Origin: Gnetum montanum
Taxonomy: Eukaryota; Streptophyta; Gnetopsida; Gnetales; Gnetaceae
DNA: 39,798 bases
Direction of reading: 5' to 3'
NCBI GenBank assembly: GCA_015680685.1
Contig: MNCI01003750.1
Coordinates: forward strand, 332,665 to 372,462
Positions 20,999 to 32,752 of this stretch are shown here, in pieces. The notes under the pieces were generated by a model that had not been told where the DNA came from, did no database searches, and saw nothing but the letters and a program-made list of their open reading frames with translations. How positions within the stretch are numbered: the first letter of the stretch is position 1; each line of letters opens with the position of its first letter. Made by a program: the position numbers and the translations under genes.

Positions 20999-23900
20999 AA
21001 GTGAGGAAGGCCCCAAGTTGGTCTCCAAACGCTGTAGAATCTCCTTCTCGGGCACATTGCCCAATCCTCTTCCAAACCAAGGTCAATGCCAGCGAGTGTT
21101 TTGCCCTTGTCCACCAGGGTCCAAGTAGGGTGCTCAAGAGAGAACACGTCTATCACAGCTTCCCCAGAGGCGGTGGTAATTGTTCTCTTAGAAGATCCCT
21201 CCACCTTAGTGCACTCAGCAAACCTATCATAAGCAGACCACAAACCTAACCCATCAATGAACATCTCCATTCAGTGATGTTCAATTGACTCTTCCTTCAA
21301 CCATTTCTTGTTCTGATGCTTGTGGTCCTTTTGGTCTTGGCCCCACTTCCGTACTTTGGCAGCAAAGGATTTCCAATCTTGACATTTCCTGTTCAACAAA
21401 TCTATCTGTGCTCTTTGTTTTGCTAAGTCCCGTGTAGCCTACACTTTACTATTCAAAACCGTTCAATAACGTGCATAGGTGATTTCGGATGAGCGCCATG
21501 TGCTATCACCAGACAACCTAGCAGCAACAAAGTCATAACGAGATTGGAGATCCCTTTTCTCCTCTCTCTCTTTTGCTAGTGTCTCCTTCAGTGTGTGAAC
21601 CTTGTCCCATAGACACTCAGTCGAACACCTTAAAGTCCAAACTGTCTTGGCATTTTGTACGACGCAACCAGAAACCACATCGTAAATCTTTCTTGGGACT
21701 TGATCAATGTCCCCTAGTAATTCTAGGAGAGCATCAATATGAGTAGCTTCAGAAGGATCCCATTGGAGTTTGGCGCCTGCAGGTGCACACATAAATTAAT
21801 CATGATAAAAAATAAACACAAAGAAACACAGTAAAACCAGACACTTAGCATGATGTGTAATGTACACACACCTAGTTCTGGATGAGCTTCTTGTAAGTGG
21901 GTAACCACCTCATTAACAATACCCACAACAAAATCCATTTTGCTAGGCATCTCAAGCCATGGCCTCAACGGGTCAGTTGATGTGGGATGAACATGGGAGG
22001 TTTCTTCAATTGGAACATGCAATTTTGACATCGCTTCCCGGGACATAGGTGCCTTAAGAATTTCAGCATCTACCCCAAAATAGTCAAAATAATCAAGAAC
22101 AACACATAAAAATTAAAAGACGCAGAATATAGATTGAGCTAAAGAGGAACATATCAAAAAGACCTTTGCTGTCTAGCCTGGGTGGATCACCAAGATGTAA
22201 AGATTCATCAAAGAAACCATCAAGGACATCCCTTTCATCACTTGAATGCCTAAGTGCATCCAAGGCCTCTGCAAGATTTTTCCCCACATCGCTTGTCGCA
22301 TCCTCCTCTTGTGGGGTAAGAATTTCTTCTTCCTTTTCTTTTCCTTCCTCCTCAGGTATTGGAGCCATGACCTCTCTCCCCTTCTCTGGACTTTCCTCTG
22401 AAATAACACCAGAACCTTAAAGTTAGTATAATATAGCACATAGGTACACCCAATAACATATAAACCAAAAAAGCAAATATATAACAATGAAACAAAGCAC
22501 TTGCCCTCCATTGGCAGTATAAATCGAATCTTCTTTGCCCTTGGGGGTCTCACATCTGGGGTAGGCTCCTTTGGAAGTTCTTTCCTTTTCACCTTTGCCT
22601 TGGACTTTCCAACAGTCTCACTAATCAAGCATTTAGCCCTTTTAACAGATGCGTGCAGCTTAGGCGGTTCTAATCCCAAGCTGTCATGGGAATGATGAGA
22701 ACGGCTGGCCACACCTTCACTAGTAACTGATACGGATTCCTCAATGTCTTCTGGTGGGTCCTGGGATCTAGTCATGCTATATAAATGGCAAATCCAAGGG
22801 CGAGATAGTTGCGAACGGTCTCTCAAAATGTAGTGGTTATCCTCATGAACTATTAGGAATTCAGCGAACCTGCGTAGGTATCCCGCAAAGAAGGCAAAGG
22901 TGAAGTGGAATTTTGCATGGATGCTTGAATGTATCCTGATGATTTCCCCACGAAGGTGAGATCCTAGAAATTGTGCCCAATTGTATTGCATGCCTGTCTC
23001 CAAAACCGCACACATCACACGCGTAGACTTGATCCCAAGATTTCTCCCTTGAGAAAGAGATTTGGGGAACGCCCATGCTCGAAATAGAGGATACAAGAAG
23101 TTCACTTCCATTGATCAGGTATCCTCTCGCATGGCAAATCCCTTAAGGCCCTTAGACACACCTAACCACTACTCAAGCTCCCTTATGACCTACCCATCTT
23201 TAGTTGCTTTGTCTATGGCTACCGTGGCACCATTCATGGGAAGGCCAAAAAGATCGGAAAGAAACTCAGTGGTTAGGTGGAATGATACCTTTACTCCCCG
23301 AACCTGTGTGGTAAAATGAGAAGCATCACCACTAAAAGAGTCAACAATCATAACCATCTCAGTAGTTAGAACACTAGGAGTCAAGGCTGTAAACAGGTCC
23401 ATCAAACCGGCCCAGGTGAGGTGATTGATAATCAAATCAGAAGCTTGCTTTTGTAACCATTTTTGTGATTGCTCTACCTCCCCATACTTCATAAAAGGTG
23501 TAGCCTGAGTATGCCCTGTAGTGATGGAAACTTCTTCAGGGGGGATGGCTACTATAAAAGAAAAACATAGAGCGAAAAGTTAGAAGAGTGACATGACACA
23601 CAATGATGCAGCAAAAAAGGAAAATGGAGTCTAAGGTGCGGTCACTTACCATTTGTGACTAGTGAAGGCAAGGTGAGTGCAGGATCAATCCTTTGAGGAA
23701 GAATTGGCCCATTAGGAGACCAATCCTTATGTAACCAGCCGCAAGCTCGGCAATGCTCAAAGGCTCTTGAAAATTGCCTATGGGAGTCAACAAGGGACAT
23801 CTTTGTCTGGTCCAACACTATGGTACGAAGAATGGGGCCCACCATAAATGTCTCTAGTGCTGTACGCATTAAAGCAAGCCCACCATCATCATTGCGCATC

Positions 23901-24426
23901 CCATGTTCATCAAAATGGGGCCTACATAGGAAAAAAACATTCACATTCAGATGATGACATAAAATTAAATCACAAGTTAAAGTAAGACACAAAGGAGCAT
24001 ACTTGTCCACTTTATATACTGTCCCGGGTGGGTTCTAAAATAAAGTATGCACACGGAGGGCTAGAAAAAGTGTGTTGCTGCTATTGTAATGACTATAGGC
24101 AGGCAGCTCCCACACATGAGTCAAAGGACAAGTGGATCTAGGACCCTCAGCAGGGCCTCCCTCAACTCTAAAAAGTCCCTCATCGATATCTGTGATAAAG
24201 GCTAGCATGTCTTGTGTAGACCTGGGCAACACGGTCTCAATAATATCACAAGCCATCTGTTCACTTAGATGATACCAATTAACAACACTGAAATTTGGCA
24301 CCGGGACAGAACCATATTACATGGGGCCCAATTTACATGTCATAGGAAGGTGTGTCTAGCCCAAGGGGGCCAAACCAAGCAAGTACACCAACAAGCTCAA
24401 TGACGAGGAGAGAAGATTTAGGTCCC
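20999..24426 (-). pseudogene. Antisense multi-exon gene inside the retrotransposon intron (GLP-motif, coiled-coil protein)
   Basis: Read on the minus strand there are exon-like blocks joined by short GT-AG introns: 24002-23922 (81 bp), 23649-23552 (98), 22500-22398 (103), 22163-22070 (94) and 21871-21777 (95). Acceptor-like CAG at 24427 and donor-like GTGAGTG at 20998 suggest further exons. The first half contains VRGVKVSFHLTTEFLSDLFG with LPMNG, then EVNFLYPLFRAWAFPKSLSQ. The middle is a basic, Pro-rich region (KSKAKVKRKELPKEPTPDVR). The end is a coiled coil (LWDKVHTLKETLAKEREEKR) and a helical segment (ARDLAKQRAQIDLLNRK). It resembles plant-mobile-domain or putative plant transposon proteins; this is a weak family call. 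Stops at 23190, 23169 and 23115 plus frameshifts show it is decayed here. The introns survive because they are inverted in the sense transcript. Confidence 0.65.
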
Positions 24427-24589
24427 CTGAATACAACCGAAATGTTGGGTAAGTAAACATAAACATTTATTCAAACAAGGTTTAGACATCCATCTCAGGA
24501 AAACAAATAAATGATATAAACATGAAACTGGAAAATAATGGGCATCCAGTAGCAATGCACATCTTCGCATTCCAAGTCATGTTGGGTAT

Positions 24590-25400
24590 CTTTAACATCT
24601 ACAAAACCAAGTCACGCTGGGCCTTGCAAACAAGCCACCAAAAAGTCACGCTGGGCTTTCCACCTGCAAGTCACGATGGGTCTTCCCTTCAACACTCATC
24701 CCAGCGTCCCACAGTCTAGCTCACACTAGAACCTGCAGCTTGCCCCAAAAATCCTACCCACATTCACGCTGACTACGTCCTGATTAAAAAAGCCTTGCCA
24801 AGAAAAACCAAAAAATTGTAGTTACACTGTCTTGCCTGAGGCTAAAAATATACACTCACACTACCCAGAGACTGAAATTCAAAAATTACAAGTCACGTTG
24901 CCCTGGGAAAAATTCCAAAAATTTACAAGTCACGCTAGGGCTCTCCAAAATTCCAAAAATTTACAAGTCACGCTAGGGCTTCCCAAAAATCCAAAAATGT
25001 GTAGTCACGCAGCCCCTTTGAAATTGAAAAATTACAGTCATACTAGCCATTCTTGCCCCTCTAAAAAATCTAAAATTTTTGTAGTCATGCTACCCTGACT
25101 CCAAAGTCAAAATTTTTGTAGTCACGTTGCCCACCAAAACTAAGAAATTTTGCCCAAAATTCTAAGTGACGCTATTCATTCCCTGCCCTGAAAATTACAA
25201 GTCATGCTGTTAAGGAGGATAGGGATGCTCATGCTGTAGGAAGCCCAAAACCTTACGGCTTGAGATGCCCAAGAAAGCCCCAAAAGCCCAAATTCACAGC
25301 TCACGCTGCCCTCCCCTGGAACCCCTCGTTTGTAGCTTACGCTACCCAAGATGTTGGAAACCACGACAACGATTGAATCTAAAGCTTCTCAATAATGCAT
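24590..25400 (+). repeat. Degenerate repeats of (A)AGTCACGCT with A-rich spacers
   Basis: CAAGTCACGCTGGGC, AAAGTCACGCTGGGC, CAAGTCACGTTGCCC, CAAGTCACGCTAGGGCT (twice, near 24930 and 24965) and similar words recur every 30-60 bp. They are separated by CCAAAAATT-type spacers. This stretch lies upstream of the antisense gene and could include its promoter. 25400-26390 is otherwise unassigned; the density of the word falls off toward 25900. Confidence 0.75.
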
Positions 25401-26396
25401 CTCACGCCGTAAGCAAATGAAAAATTAGTCTTCCCCGCATTCACGCTAACTCCCCCTGCGACCTAGAAACCCCAAGAAAACTAGAAACCCTATGGCCAGA
25501 ATGCCAAGGAAATCAAAAACCCAACCCACGCACTCATGCCCCAAACTCACGTTCACTCAAAATTGTGATCCCAAAACCCAAAAATCCCAAAATCACAGCC
25601 ACAAATTCTTACCCTAGGTAACGCTGTAGGAGGAAAACAAGGGGAAACAAAATTACCTGTGCAAGGCTTTCTTCCACGTTGGGGTCCTGGCTTGGGGGAG
25701 ATGCTGGAGAAGCCCTTCACTCTCCTCCATGAACGTTAGATTTGCTTGCCTCTTTCCTTTGCCCCGACTTGCCTTTCCTCTGCCTCTCCCCTCCATGCTT
25801 GCTCACGCTAATGCTGACACTAATGCCTTGGCTAACATTGTTCATGCTGTTGTCCAAATTTCTAGCAACTCACGGTGACAGAAATGATGCCTAATATTCC
25901 AAAAACTCCCTTTTCTAACCTCTTATAAGTTCAATTTAATTTAATTTATGGCCATTTATTCTATTTCCTCTTCTTATTTTAATGTTACTTCACTGTGGTT
26001 ACATGTTTGCCTTGTACTTGCCTAACATTCCTTGTCATTCTAGCCTCTTGAGATGAAGCCCAAAAATTCTTATGGAGAAAAGGAGAAAAGTGCAGAAAAT
26101 CAACAAAAAAATACATATAAGCATATATAAACATTTAGAAATGGCATAAAATTTATAAAACTTTAAAATCCCCACGATCTTATTATTCACTCAAAATCTT
26201 AAAATTTAAAAGTCAAAAAATTTAAAAATGGTGCATATACTCAACATGTGGCCCGGTATGGCCTTAAACTGCCACGACTATCACTACATCTTCTAATTTT
26301 GTCAGTACATAGTTTAATTACCCTATGTTCATTTACACTCTATAATTCTCGTGCCAAAAGGATGTCTCTTACTTCGCTCCTATTTTAAATTGGCAG

Positions 26397-29300
26397 GGGT
26401 GAGCACCATGGCCACCAAGAACATCCTCTCAACATTGTCTCTCAGTGGACCATACTAGGAGGTAGAAAGAGCGATCAACCCAGAATCCTTGGATCTAAAT
26501 CCATCCACCTATACCGATTTGACAGCCTCCACTCAAGAAACCTCAGAATGGCCTAAAAATGTGGCTAAAACTCTAGATCTAGAAGCTAACAATATCACTA
26601 AAGATCCTCTAGTTGAAATCTCCATTACCATGGTCAATGGCGAAGCCAGAACATTGAAATTTAGTGCCTTATTAGACTCACAACTCATAGGTGACATCAC
26701 CCAGGTGTTAAAAGATAACATAAAAATGTTCGCATGGTCATATATCGGCATGCCAAGATGAGATCCCCGAATTGTCCAACACAACATTATCCTTGATGAA
26801 AAAATTAAACTAGTAAAAAAAAAGCACGAAAAGTTAGACCCAAGGTGGCATTAGCAATTCACGCTGAAATCACAAAGCTCTACCAAGCTGGTTTCATTTA
26901 AGCCATTGATTATTCCGATTGGGTATCAAACATCGTTGTAGTTCCTAAGAAGAACGGTAGTATACGCATATGCATCGACTTCCGTGATCTTAATGTAGCC
27001 ACTATAAAGGATGATTTCCCATTACCTAGCATTGATCAACTTATTGACACGACTGCTGGGCATGCACTATTATCCTTTATGGATGGATTTTCAGGCTATA
27101 CTCAAATAAGAATCAATCTGGAGCATCAATTTAGGATAGCTTTCATGACACCTTGGGGGATGTTTTGTTATACTATGATGTCATTTGGCCTTAAAAATGC
27201 AGGAGCTACATATCAGCGAGCAATGACATACATATTTAGTGATTACATGCTCAATTTTCTCAATGATTATGTTGATGATATCGCGGTCAAATCTAAAACA
27301 ACTAAACAACATGCAAAAGATGTAGACTTAGTGCTTAAACGTTGTCTCAAATATGACCTTAGACTCAATCCAAAGAAATGCATTTTTGGCATCAAAATGG
27401 AAAAAATCCTTGGTTTCCTAGTCTTCGAAACAGGGATATGGGTAGACCCCGATAAGGTTAAAGCAATAACCAATATGAAACTACCAAGAAACGTCACTGA
27501 ACTACGTGGCCTCCAAGGTAGACTGCAATTCATCAGATGCTTTATCGAAAGGCTGACGAATAAGTTGAGTCCCATGAAACATCTATTACGAAAGAATGTA
27601 CATTTCAAATGGACTCAACAATTCCAGGAAGCGTTTGAGAACATAAAACAAGAGTTGGCTCAACTACCAATTGTTTATCCTCCACAAAGTGATAAACCTT
27701 TCTACATCTACCTTGCAACTTCCGATTCCTCCATTGCATTGATGCTCTGTCAAAAACATGAGGATGGAGTCAAAATCCCTGTATATTACCTGAGCCACGC
27801 ATTAATCGCCTATGAACAACGATACAAAGATGTAGAAAAATCATGCCTTTCCCTCGTCTTTGCCTTCAAGAAATGGCGGCATTATCTCTTTTGTGATTAG
27901 GTTTACATCATTTGTAAGGATAATGTTCTCCGTGCCATCACTAACAACATCTACGAGTCAAATAGGTTAGCTAGGTGGAAAGCAATGATCGCAGAGTTTG
28001 ACATGCACTATGTCACTCAATCTTCCACAAAAGGTCAAGCAATAGTCACGCAACTAACTGTCTCGTTGACGCACGATCAAACAACAATAAACCCTGAATT
28101 CCCAAATGAGAATGTTAATAGTATAGACATCATACTTGATAACTACGAGGTAATCCTCTACTTCGATGGAGCCTCAACCTCTTGAGGAGGAATTGCTACA
28201 GCCATTTTAACATACCCCTTTGGAGAAGTCCAACCCTTTGCCTACCGCTTAACCTTTCCTTGCACCAATAACGTGGCAAAATACGAATGTCTTCTTAGAG
28301 GCCTTCAAGCAGCATTAACTTTGGGAATCTCACGCCTTGTAGTTCGAGGTGATTCACAATTAGTCATTAATCAAGTCACTGAAGTTTACGCATGCAAAGC
28401 TTTCCATTTGCAACCATATTGCGAGTTGACCAAACATTTGATGGGGTAACTGGAAGAAGTGGCTATACAACATGTCCCTAGAAGCGAAAACACAATCGCC
28501 GACGCACTTGCTATGCTAGCCTTAAACATGACACCCGAAATGTTCCACACATTGCCTAGCTCTATAACAAGTTGTGCCAAACCTATAATTAACACTCTAG
28601 ATGAAGTGCCTATAACATCTGTTAGAAAAACACGTGCGATAGAATGGTACGATGACATAAAAGAATACCTTCTGAGAGGTGAACCTACACAATACTTGAC
28701 AAATGCTCAAAAGGATGCTGTACAAAAACGTTCCTGGCACTACGTGTTCATAGGAGACACCTTGTGTCATAAATCCTATGAAGGCATTCTACTAATGTGC
28801 GTTAGTAGCAGTGTAGATACTAAAGGCTTCTATGAAAGTCTAGGCATTAAACATGAATTTTCATCAGCTTACTACCGACAGAGCAATGGTCAAGCAAAGG
28901 CTACAAACAAAACTATCATCATGGTGCTAAAAAAGATGCTAAATCAGAGCAAGGAACGATGGCATGAATAATTAGTCTATGCATTTTGGGCATACAGAAT
29001 GACACATTGTACATCTACAGGTAAAATGCCATATAGTCTTGTGTATGGATCTAAAGCTATTTTACCTTTAGAGTTGCAGGTTCCCTCATTGCGGATAGCT
29101 CTCTTTGGCCTCCTCGATGAAAGTCAAAACAATGAACTGTGCATCGCTGACCTTAACTCGATAGAGGAGGAACGTGTTCGAATCCTCAATCAAATCGAAT
29201 GGTACCAGAAAAATAGCGGCAATGACACAAACACGATTTGCACAAGTGCCCGATCAAAGAAGGAGACTTAGTCCTTAAAGCCATACGTGAACACTCAGAT

Positions 29301-29438
29301 AAATTCTCAGCCAATTGGGAAGGGCCTTACTTAATCACTAAGGCATACCATAACGGAGCATTCAAACTAGTTGACATGGACGGGAACGAGTTCACTAATC
29401 CTACAAATCACTTGTACTTGAAATGGTACTATATCTAA
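26397..29438 (+). pseudogene. Tat-type pol: RT, RNase H, second RNase H, truncated integrase
   Basis: These domains copy and insert the element. RT: DIKMFAWSY-type start (VLKDNIKMFAWSYIGMP), PKKNGSIRICIDFRDLN, FMDGFSGYTQI, FGLKNAGATYQRAM and the catalytic YVDD at 27268-27279. RNase H: PVYYLSHALIAYEQRY and KKWRHYLFCD. Second RNase H: ILYFDGAS, NNVAKYECLLRGLQAAL and VVRGDSQLVINQV. Integrase: after GILLMC (about 28800) the zinc finger and first catalytic part are missing and the text jumps to VDTKGFYESLGIKHEFSSAY and QSNGQAKATNK, where the catalytic Glu is Lys. Stops: 26456, 26759, 26899, 27898, 28183, 28447, 28969. Frameshifts: the A-run near 26820 and near 29220. Confidence 0.9.
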
Positions 29439-29463
29439 TAAACTTGAGGTACGTGCTAATCTT

Positions 29464-29609
29464 GGCATCATGACTTAAAATTGATACCACAGAAAATTCC
29501 TAGCATCATGACTTAAAAATGATACCACAGAAAAGTCCTGGCATCATGACTTAAAACTGATACCACAGAAGAGTCCTGGCATCATGACTTAAAATTAATA
29601 CCATAGAGC
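29464..29609 (+). repeat. 38-bp tandem array, four copies
   Basis: GGCATCATGACTTAAAA and the following TGATACCACAGAAAAGTCCT recur at 29464, 29502, 29540 and 29578 with exact 38-bp spacing. It begins 26 bp after the pol stop. Confidence 0.9.
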
Positions 29610-30992
29610 TTTGTCCAGTACGAAGTTAAACTACCACATCTGTCTGCCATGACGTGAAACTAGCATCTAGAGTCCACTAAGACTATAAACTGGTTTTCCT
29701 CTTTAAAGTTTGCTACGACTATAAACTAGCACTGCATCATCTGCTACGATGCTAAACTGGCATCGTCCAAAGGGTTATGATGTAAAACTAATCCGTAACA
29801 GTCCACTAAGACTATAAACTAGCGACACCATTGAAGACCAGGAAAAAGCTTGAAAAGATATGTTGCTGTAATTGGCTGTACATGTTCCACAAAGACTTGC
29901 TGCATGATTCATCTCATGGGCCTTGACGAGGCTGATACTGTTCATGATTTTTTTTTGCTTTGAAAATTGCATGTGGTGGCTCCATATCCCTATTTAAAGT
30001 GCTCAGCTAACCATTTCATTTGTGATTTTCTTGTCTTCTTGGAGTTGTGTTTGCAGGATGACACTCCTAAGGTGTTCGTACATAGATGCACTTCATCATG
30101 ACGACAAGGTATCACATTCTTCCTGATGCACGTAACTGGGTTAATCAATCCATTCATAAGTACATTCCCAATTCTCAATGCATTTCCTATTTCCCCGTCA
30201 TGCCTCCTTATCCTATACAATTACACCTCCTTGATACATTGATGCACATCCTCAAAACTCTTGATACATTGTTGCACACTGTAGCTCTCTAAGCAGTTGC
30301 AACACAAAACACAGTACATAGTACATGATGCAAAATGCAAGTGCTCAAGCATGAGCATGGAACTACAAGAAAGCTCTTTCAAAAGACCAAAGAGAAAAAG
30401 AAAAACAAAAGAAAAGAAGAAACAAACAACAAAGAAAAAGAAAAAGAACAAAAGGGTCAAAGAGCAAAATACACAGAAAAGGTCTTCATGACCACGTTGA
30501 CATCATAAACAAAAGACTATTGGCTATTCTCATACAAGCCCCAGGAGAGAAAACAATTGTCTTGGAAAATAGTCACACTTGTGTCTCAAAGAGAGCATGT
30601 TGCACACCATCATGTGGCTTTGGCCACTTACAACGGGCCCCATAAACACTCTATAAGAGTCCTGTTTCTCCAAAGAATGCACCTCCAATGTCTTGGCTTC
30701 GAGTCTTCTGAAAATTAGCTATTGACAAGGACCAAAGACATAGCTTGTTCACATGATAGCATTCCTCTCCGACAACTCTGTCAGCACTTATAACCCCTGA
30801 TCATCTTTTGATTTCCCTGGTTACAACCAATTCCCTTGCATCTTGAACTACATTTTCCCAATTTCTTGTACTTTTGAACACGGTGTGATGACATCCAGCC
30901 AAGGGCCGATGGATAATGCTTGGTACTTACTTATTCATGGTGTTTTGTACTTCTTTGTCGATGCCTATTGGGTGATTCCTCCAGACGTCAAC
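29610..30992 (+). other. 3' non-coding region of the Tat element
   Basis: Up to about 29825 it holds looser copies of a TACGA(C/T)...TAAACTAGC motif (GTCCACTAAGACTATAAACT occurs twice, near 29670 and 29800). An A/G-rich stretch follows at 30361-30470. I see no envelope-like or other coding region in sense or antisense; open frames in the A/G-rich part are compositional. Confidence 0.6.
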
Positions 30993-31005
30993 AAAGAGGG
31001 GCCAA
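30993..31005 (+). other. Polypurine tract
   Basis: AAAGAGGGGCCAA directly precedes the 3' LTR start, the usual site for plus-strand priming. Confidence 0.75.
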
Positions 31006-32747
31006 TGAAACACCACTAATTTCGGCCCAACACTTCCCAGCATTTAGGAGGCAAAACTTGACTAAGGCATGGAACTCACGCCTAGCTTGTTCAAGCCAGC
31101 TTGCTCACGCTGTCAAGGTAGCTTACCCTCAGTATAAGCAACTCCAAATAGTGTCAAAATCATGTTCAAGTGTAGGGCATGCTGTGGTCATGTTGTGGTC
31201 ACGCTGCAGCATGAGTCCAGCGTGACCAACTTTCACAACCTCCAAACTGAGTATAAATGACTTGGTTTCAAACGTGCAGGCCATCCTCGGGCTCAACATG
31301 AACAATCTCTAGTTCCAACCTCTAGAAAATTTAAGTTTCAAAGTTCAAAAATTGTAGAAAATTCCAATTTCAAAGTTCAAAAATTGCAGATTTGGCAAGT
31401 CACATTATGGTCACGCTGCAGCGTGAGTCCAGTGTGACCTACCCGAAAGTGTCTCCAAACAAGTCACATTCAAGCCCAATATTCAACTAGCATATCACCC
31501 TCAAGGTCACAAGGCAGGTAGCAGTTGCACTTAAAAACCCAGGCTTCAGAACTCAAAAATCGATGTCAAAATATGTCTTTTGCCTCACTCACGCTGAAGG
31601 TCATGCTGGGTGTGAGTGCAGTGTGAGTGTAGCATACGCATGCTGCAGAACTCACGCTGCACACACACGTTGGGATACATGCTAGGCGTGAGTGCAACAT
31701 GAGCATGCTAAAGCTTAAATCAAGACATGCTAGGAATAAGTCAACTCACGTTGGGAGCCCTGCATAGGCAGAGACACCTCAAACAGCCACAAACTCGACA
31801 TCCCGCAGTAGTCAATTCAGAGATCCAGAAGTTTCAAGTGAGCTAGAGTCAATTTCTCTTGTTGTACATTGACATTTCATTGTAAATTTTCATCATTTGT
31901 GACCTTGATAGGCTCTTACACTCTGAATTGCATGTGTTTCCATGAGCGTAAGCTAGCTTGGGCAAGTTGTCACACGTTGTAAGCCAGCTTGGGCAAGTTG
32001 TCACATATTGTAAGATACAATGCCCCTGGTCTAGAATGTAGCTTACCCACACATGTCCAACTCACATACAGCTGTCCACTAGACACGTGTCGCTAGATCC
32101 GCTTTCCTCTCATCTCCTAGCCATTGATTCCATTCTTGAATTTTGCACCTGAGCCTGGCCCAGCCCTATAAATACCCTGTCAATTCACATAAACAGGGTT
32201 GGAAATTATTTAGTTAAACAACTTAGGAAACTTAGACTAGCAATCCTTGGGCGCTCGGCACACTCTAACTCATAGCATCCAAGCACTTTTGAAACACATC
32301 ACATCACATCATGTCACATCGCCCCGGGGCTTGGCACTTGACCTGCCACCTACATGTGCAGCTATGCTTTAACCGGTGCACATCTTTTCTAACCAATAAA
32401 ATATAGTTTGTTTTTCTAGCCATTTATTCTATTTACTCTGTGCTTTACATTCAGTTTACATTTGGATTACATTTTATTCACAATACTTTTTTCTGCATAC
32501 GTTTTTCGTTTACATTTCATGCACATTGTTTGCATTTTAAAACATTAGTTACAATAACCCCAGCGCAAGCCATAGTTTATGCTTGGGGAAGTCCTTGGTT
32601 GATTTGCATGCAGACCATCCAAGGCACTTTGCCTTCGTTCCTTTTCCAGCTTGCCCTCAAGTGAAGGTAGGGTCAGCTGTGCTTGTCCGACGATCTTTCA
32701 ATGTCTGTTTCCTTTCTAGCCTTACACCGATGATTTAGGTCAGTACA
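31006..32747 (+). repeat. 3' LTR of the Tat-type element
   Basis: Starts TGAAACACCACTAATTTCGG, ends GATTTAGGTCAGTACA. It differs from the 5' LTR by a 32-bp tandem duplication (31324-31355 and 31356-31387), which accounts exactly for the length difference, and by point changes at about 10% of the first 350 positions, mostly transitions. TATAAATA is at 32167-32174 and AATAAA at 32395-32400. Confidence 0.95.
32395..32400 (+). terminator. Polyadenylation signal of the 3' LTR
   Basis: AATAAA about 225 bp after the TATA box, in the expected R region; the 5' LTR has AATACA at this place. Confidence 0.55.
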
Positions 32748-32752
32748 GGGAT
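32748..32752. repeat. Target-site duplication GGGAT, right copy
   Basis: GGGAT directly after the ...CAGTACA end of the 3' LTR. Confidence 0.9.

Larger units (their letters stand above)
20225..26396 (+). other. Probable Ogre-type intron between protease and RT
   Basis: A donor AAG|GTGAGTATAAG at 20225 and an acceptor with a pyrimidine-rich stretch ending TTGGCAG at 26396 flank 6172 bp lacking any pol domain. Coding for the protease tail reaches the donor, and the RT-side reading frame begins right after the acceptor; one of the exon-1 frames is in phase. Ogre elements are known to splice an intron at this place. Within it lie TTAAACTA-motif clusters at the 5' side (20321-20449), an antisense gene (20999-24426), a GTCACGCT-rich stretch (24.6-25.3 kb) and another motif copy near 26250. 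I see no LTRs or target duplication suggesting that the block is a separate insertion. Confidence 0.6.
14519..32747 (+). mobile_element. Ty3/gypsy Tat/Ogre-type LTR retrotransposon, 18.2 kb, degenerate
   Basis: Complete by structure: two TG...CA LTRs (1710 and 1742 bp), exact 5-bp TSD, primer site, polypurine tract, and domains in the order gag, protease, RT, RNase H, second (archaeal-type) RNase H, integrase. The second RNase H is the hallmark of the Tat clade, and a large size plus an intron between protease and RT is known from Ogre elements. Extra material here is a leader array, an ORF before gag, a 6.17-kb probable intron carrying an antisense multi-exon gene, and a 3' repeat region. 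Coding parts have several stops and frameshifts, and the integrase core has a deletion, so it cannot move on its own. It inserted into the coiled-coil gene relic. Confidence 0.95.

Noticed and set aside
20225-26396. Block as a nested insertion of another transposon
   Set aside because: No terminal repeats or target duplication seen at its edges; splice-site consensus at both ends, and word motifs shared with the rest of the element favour a native intron. Not excluded.
30297-30491. Lys-rich frame near the 3' LTR
   Set aside because: Translation of an A/G-rich tract; no other support.
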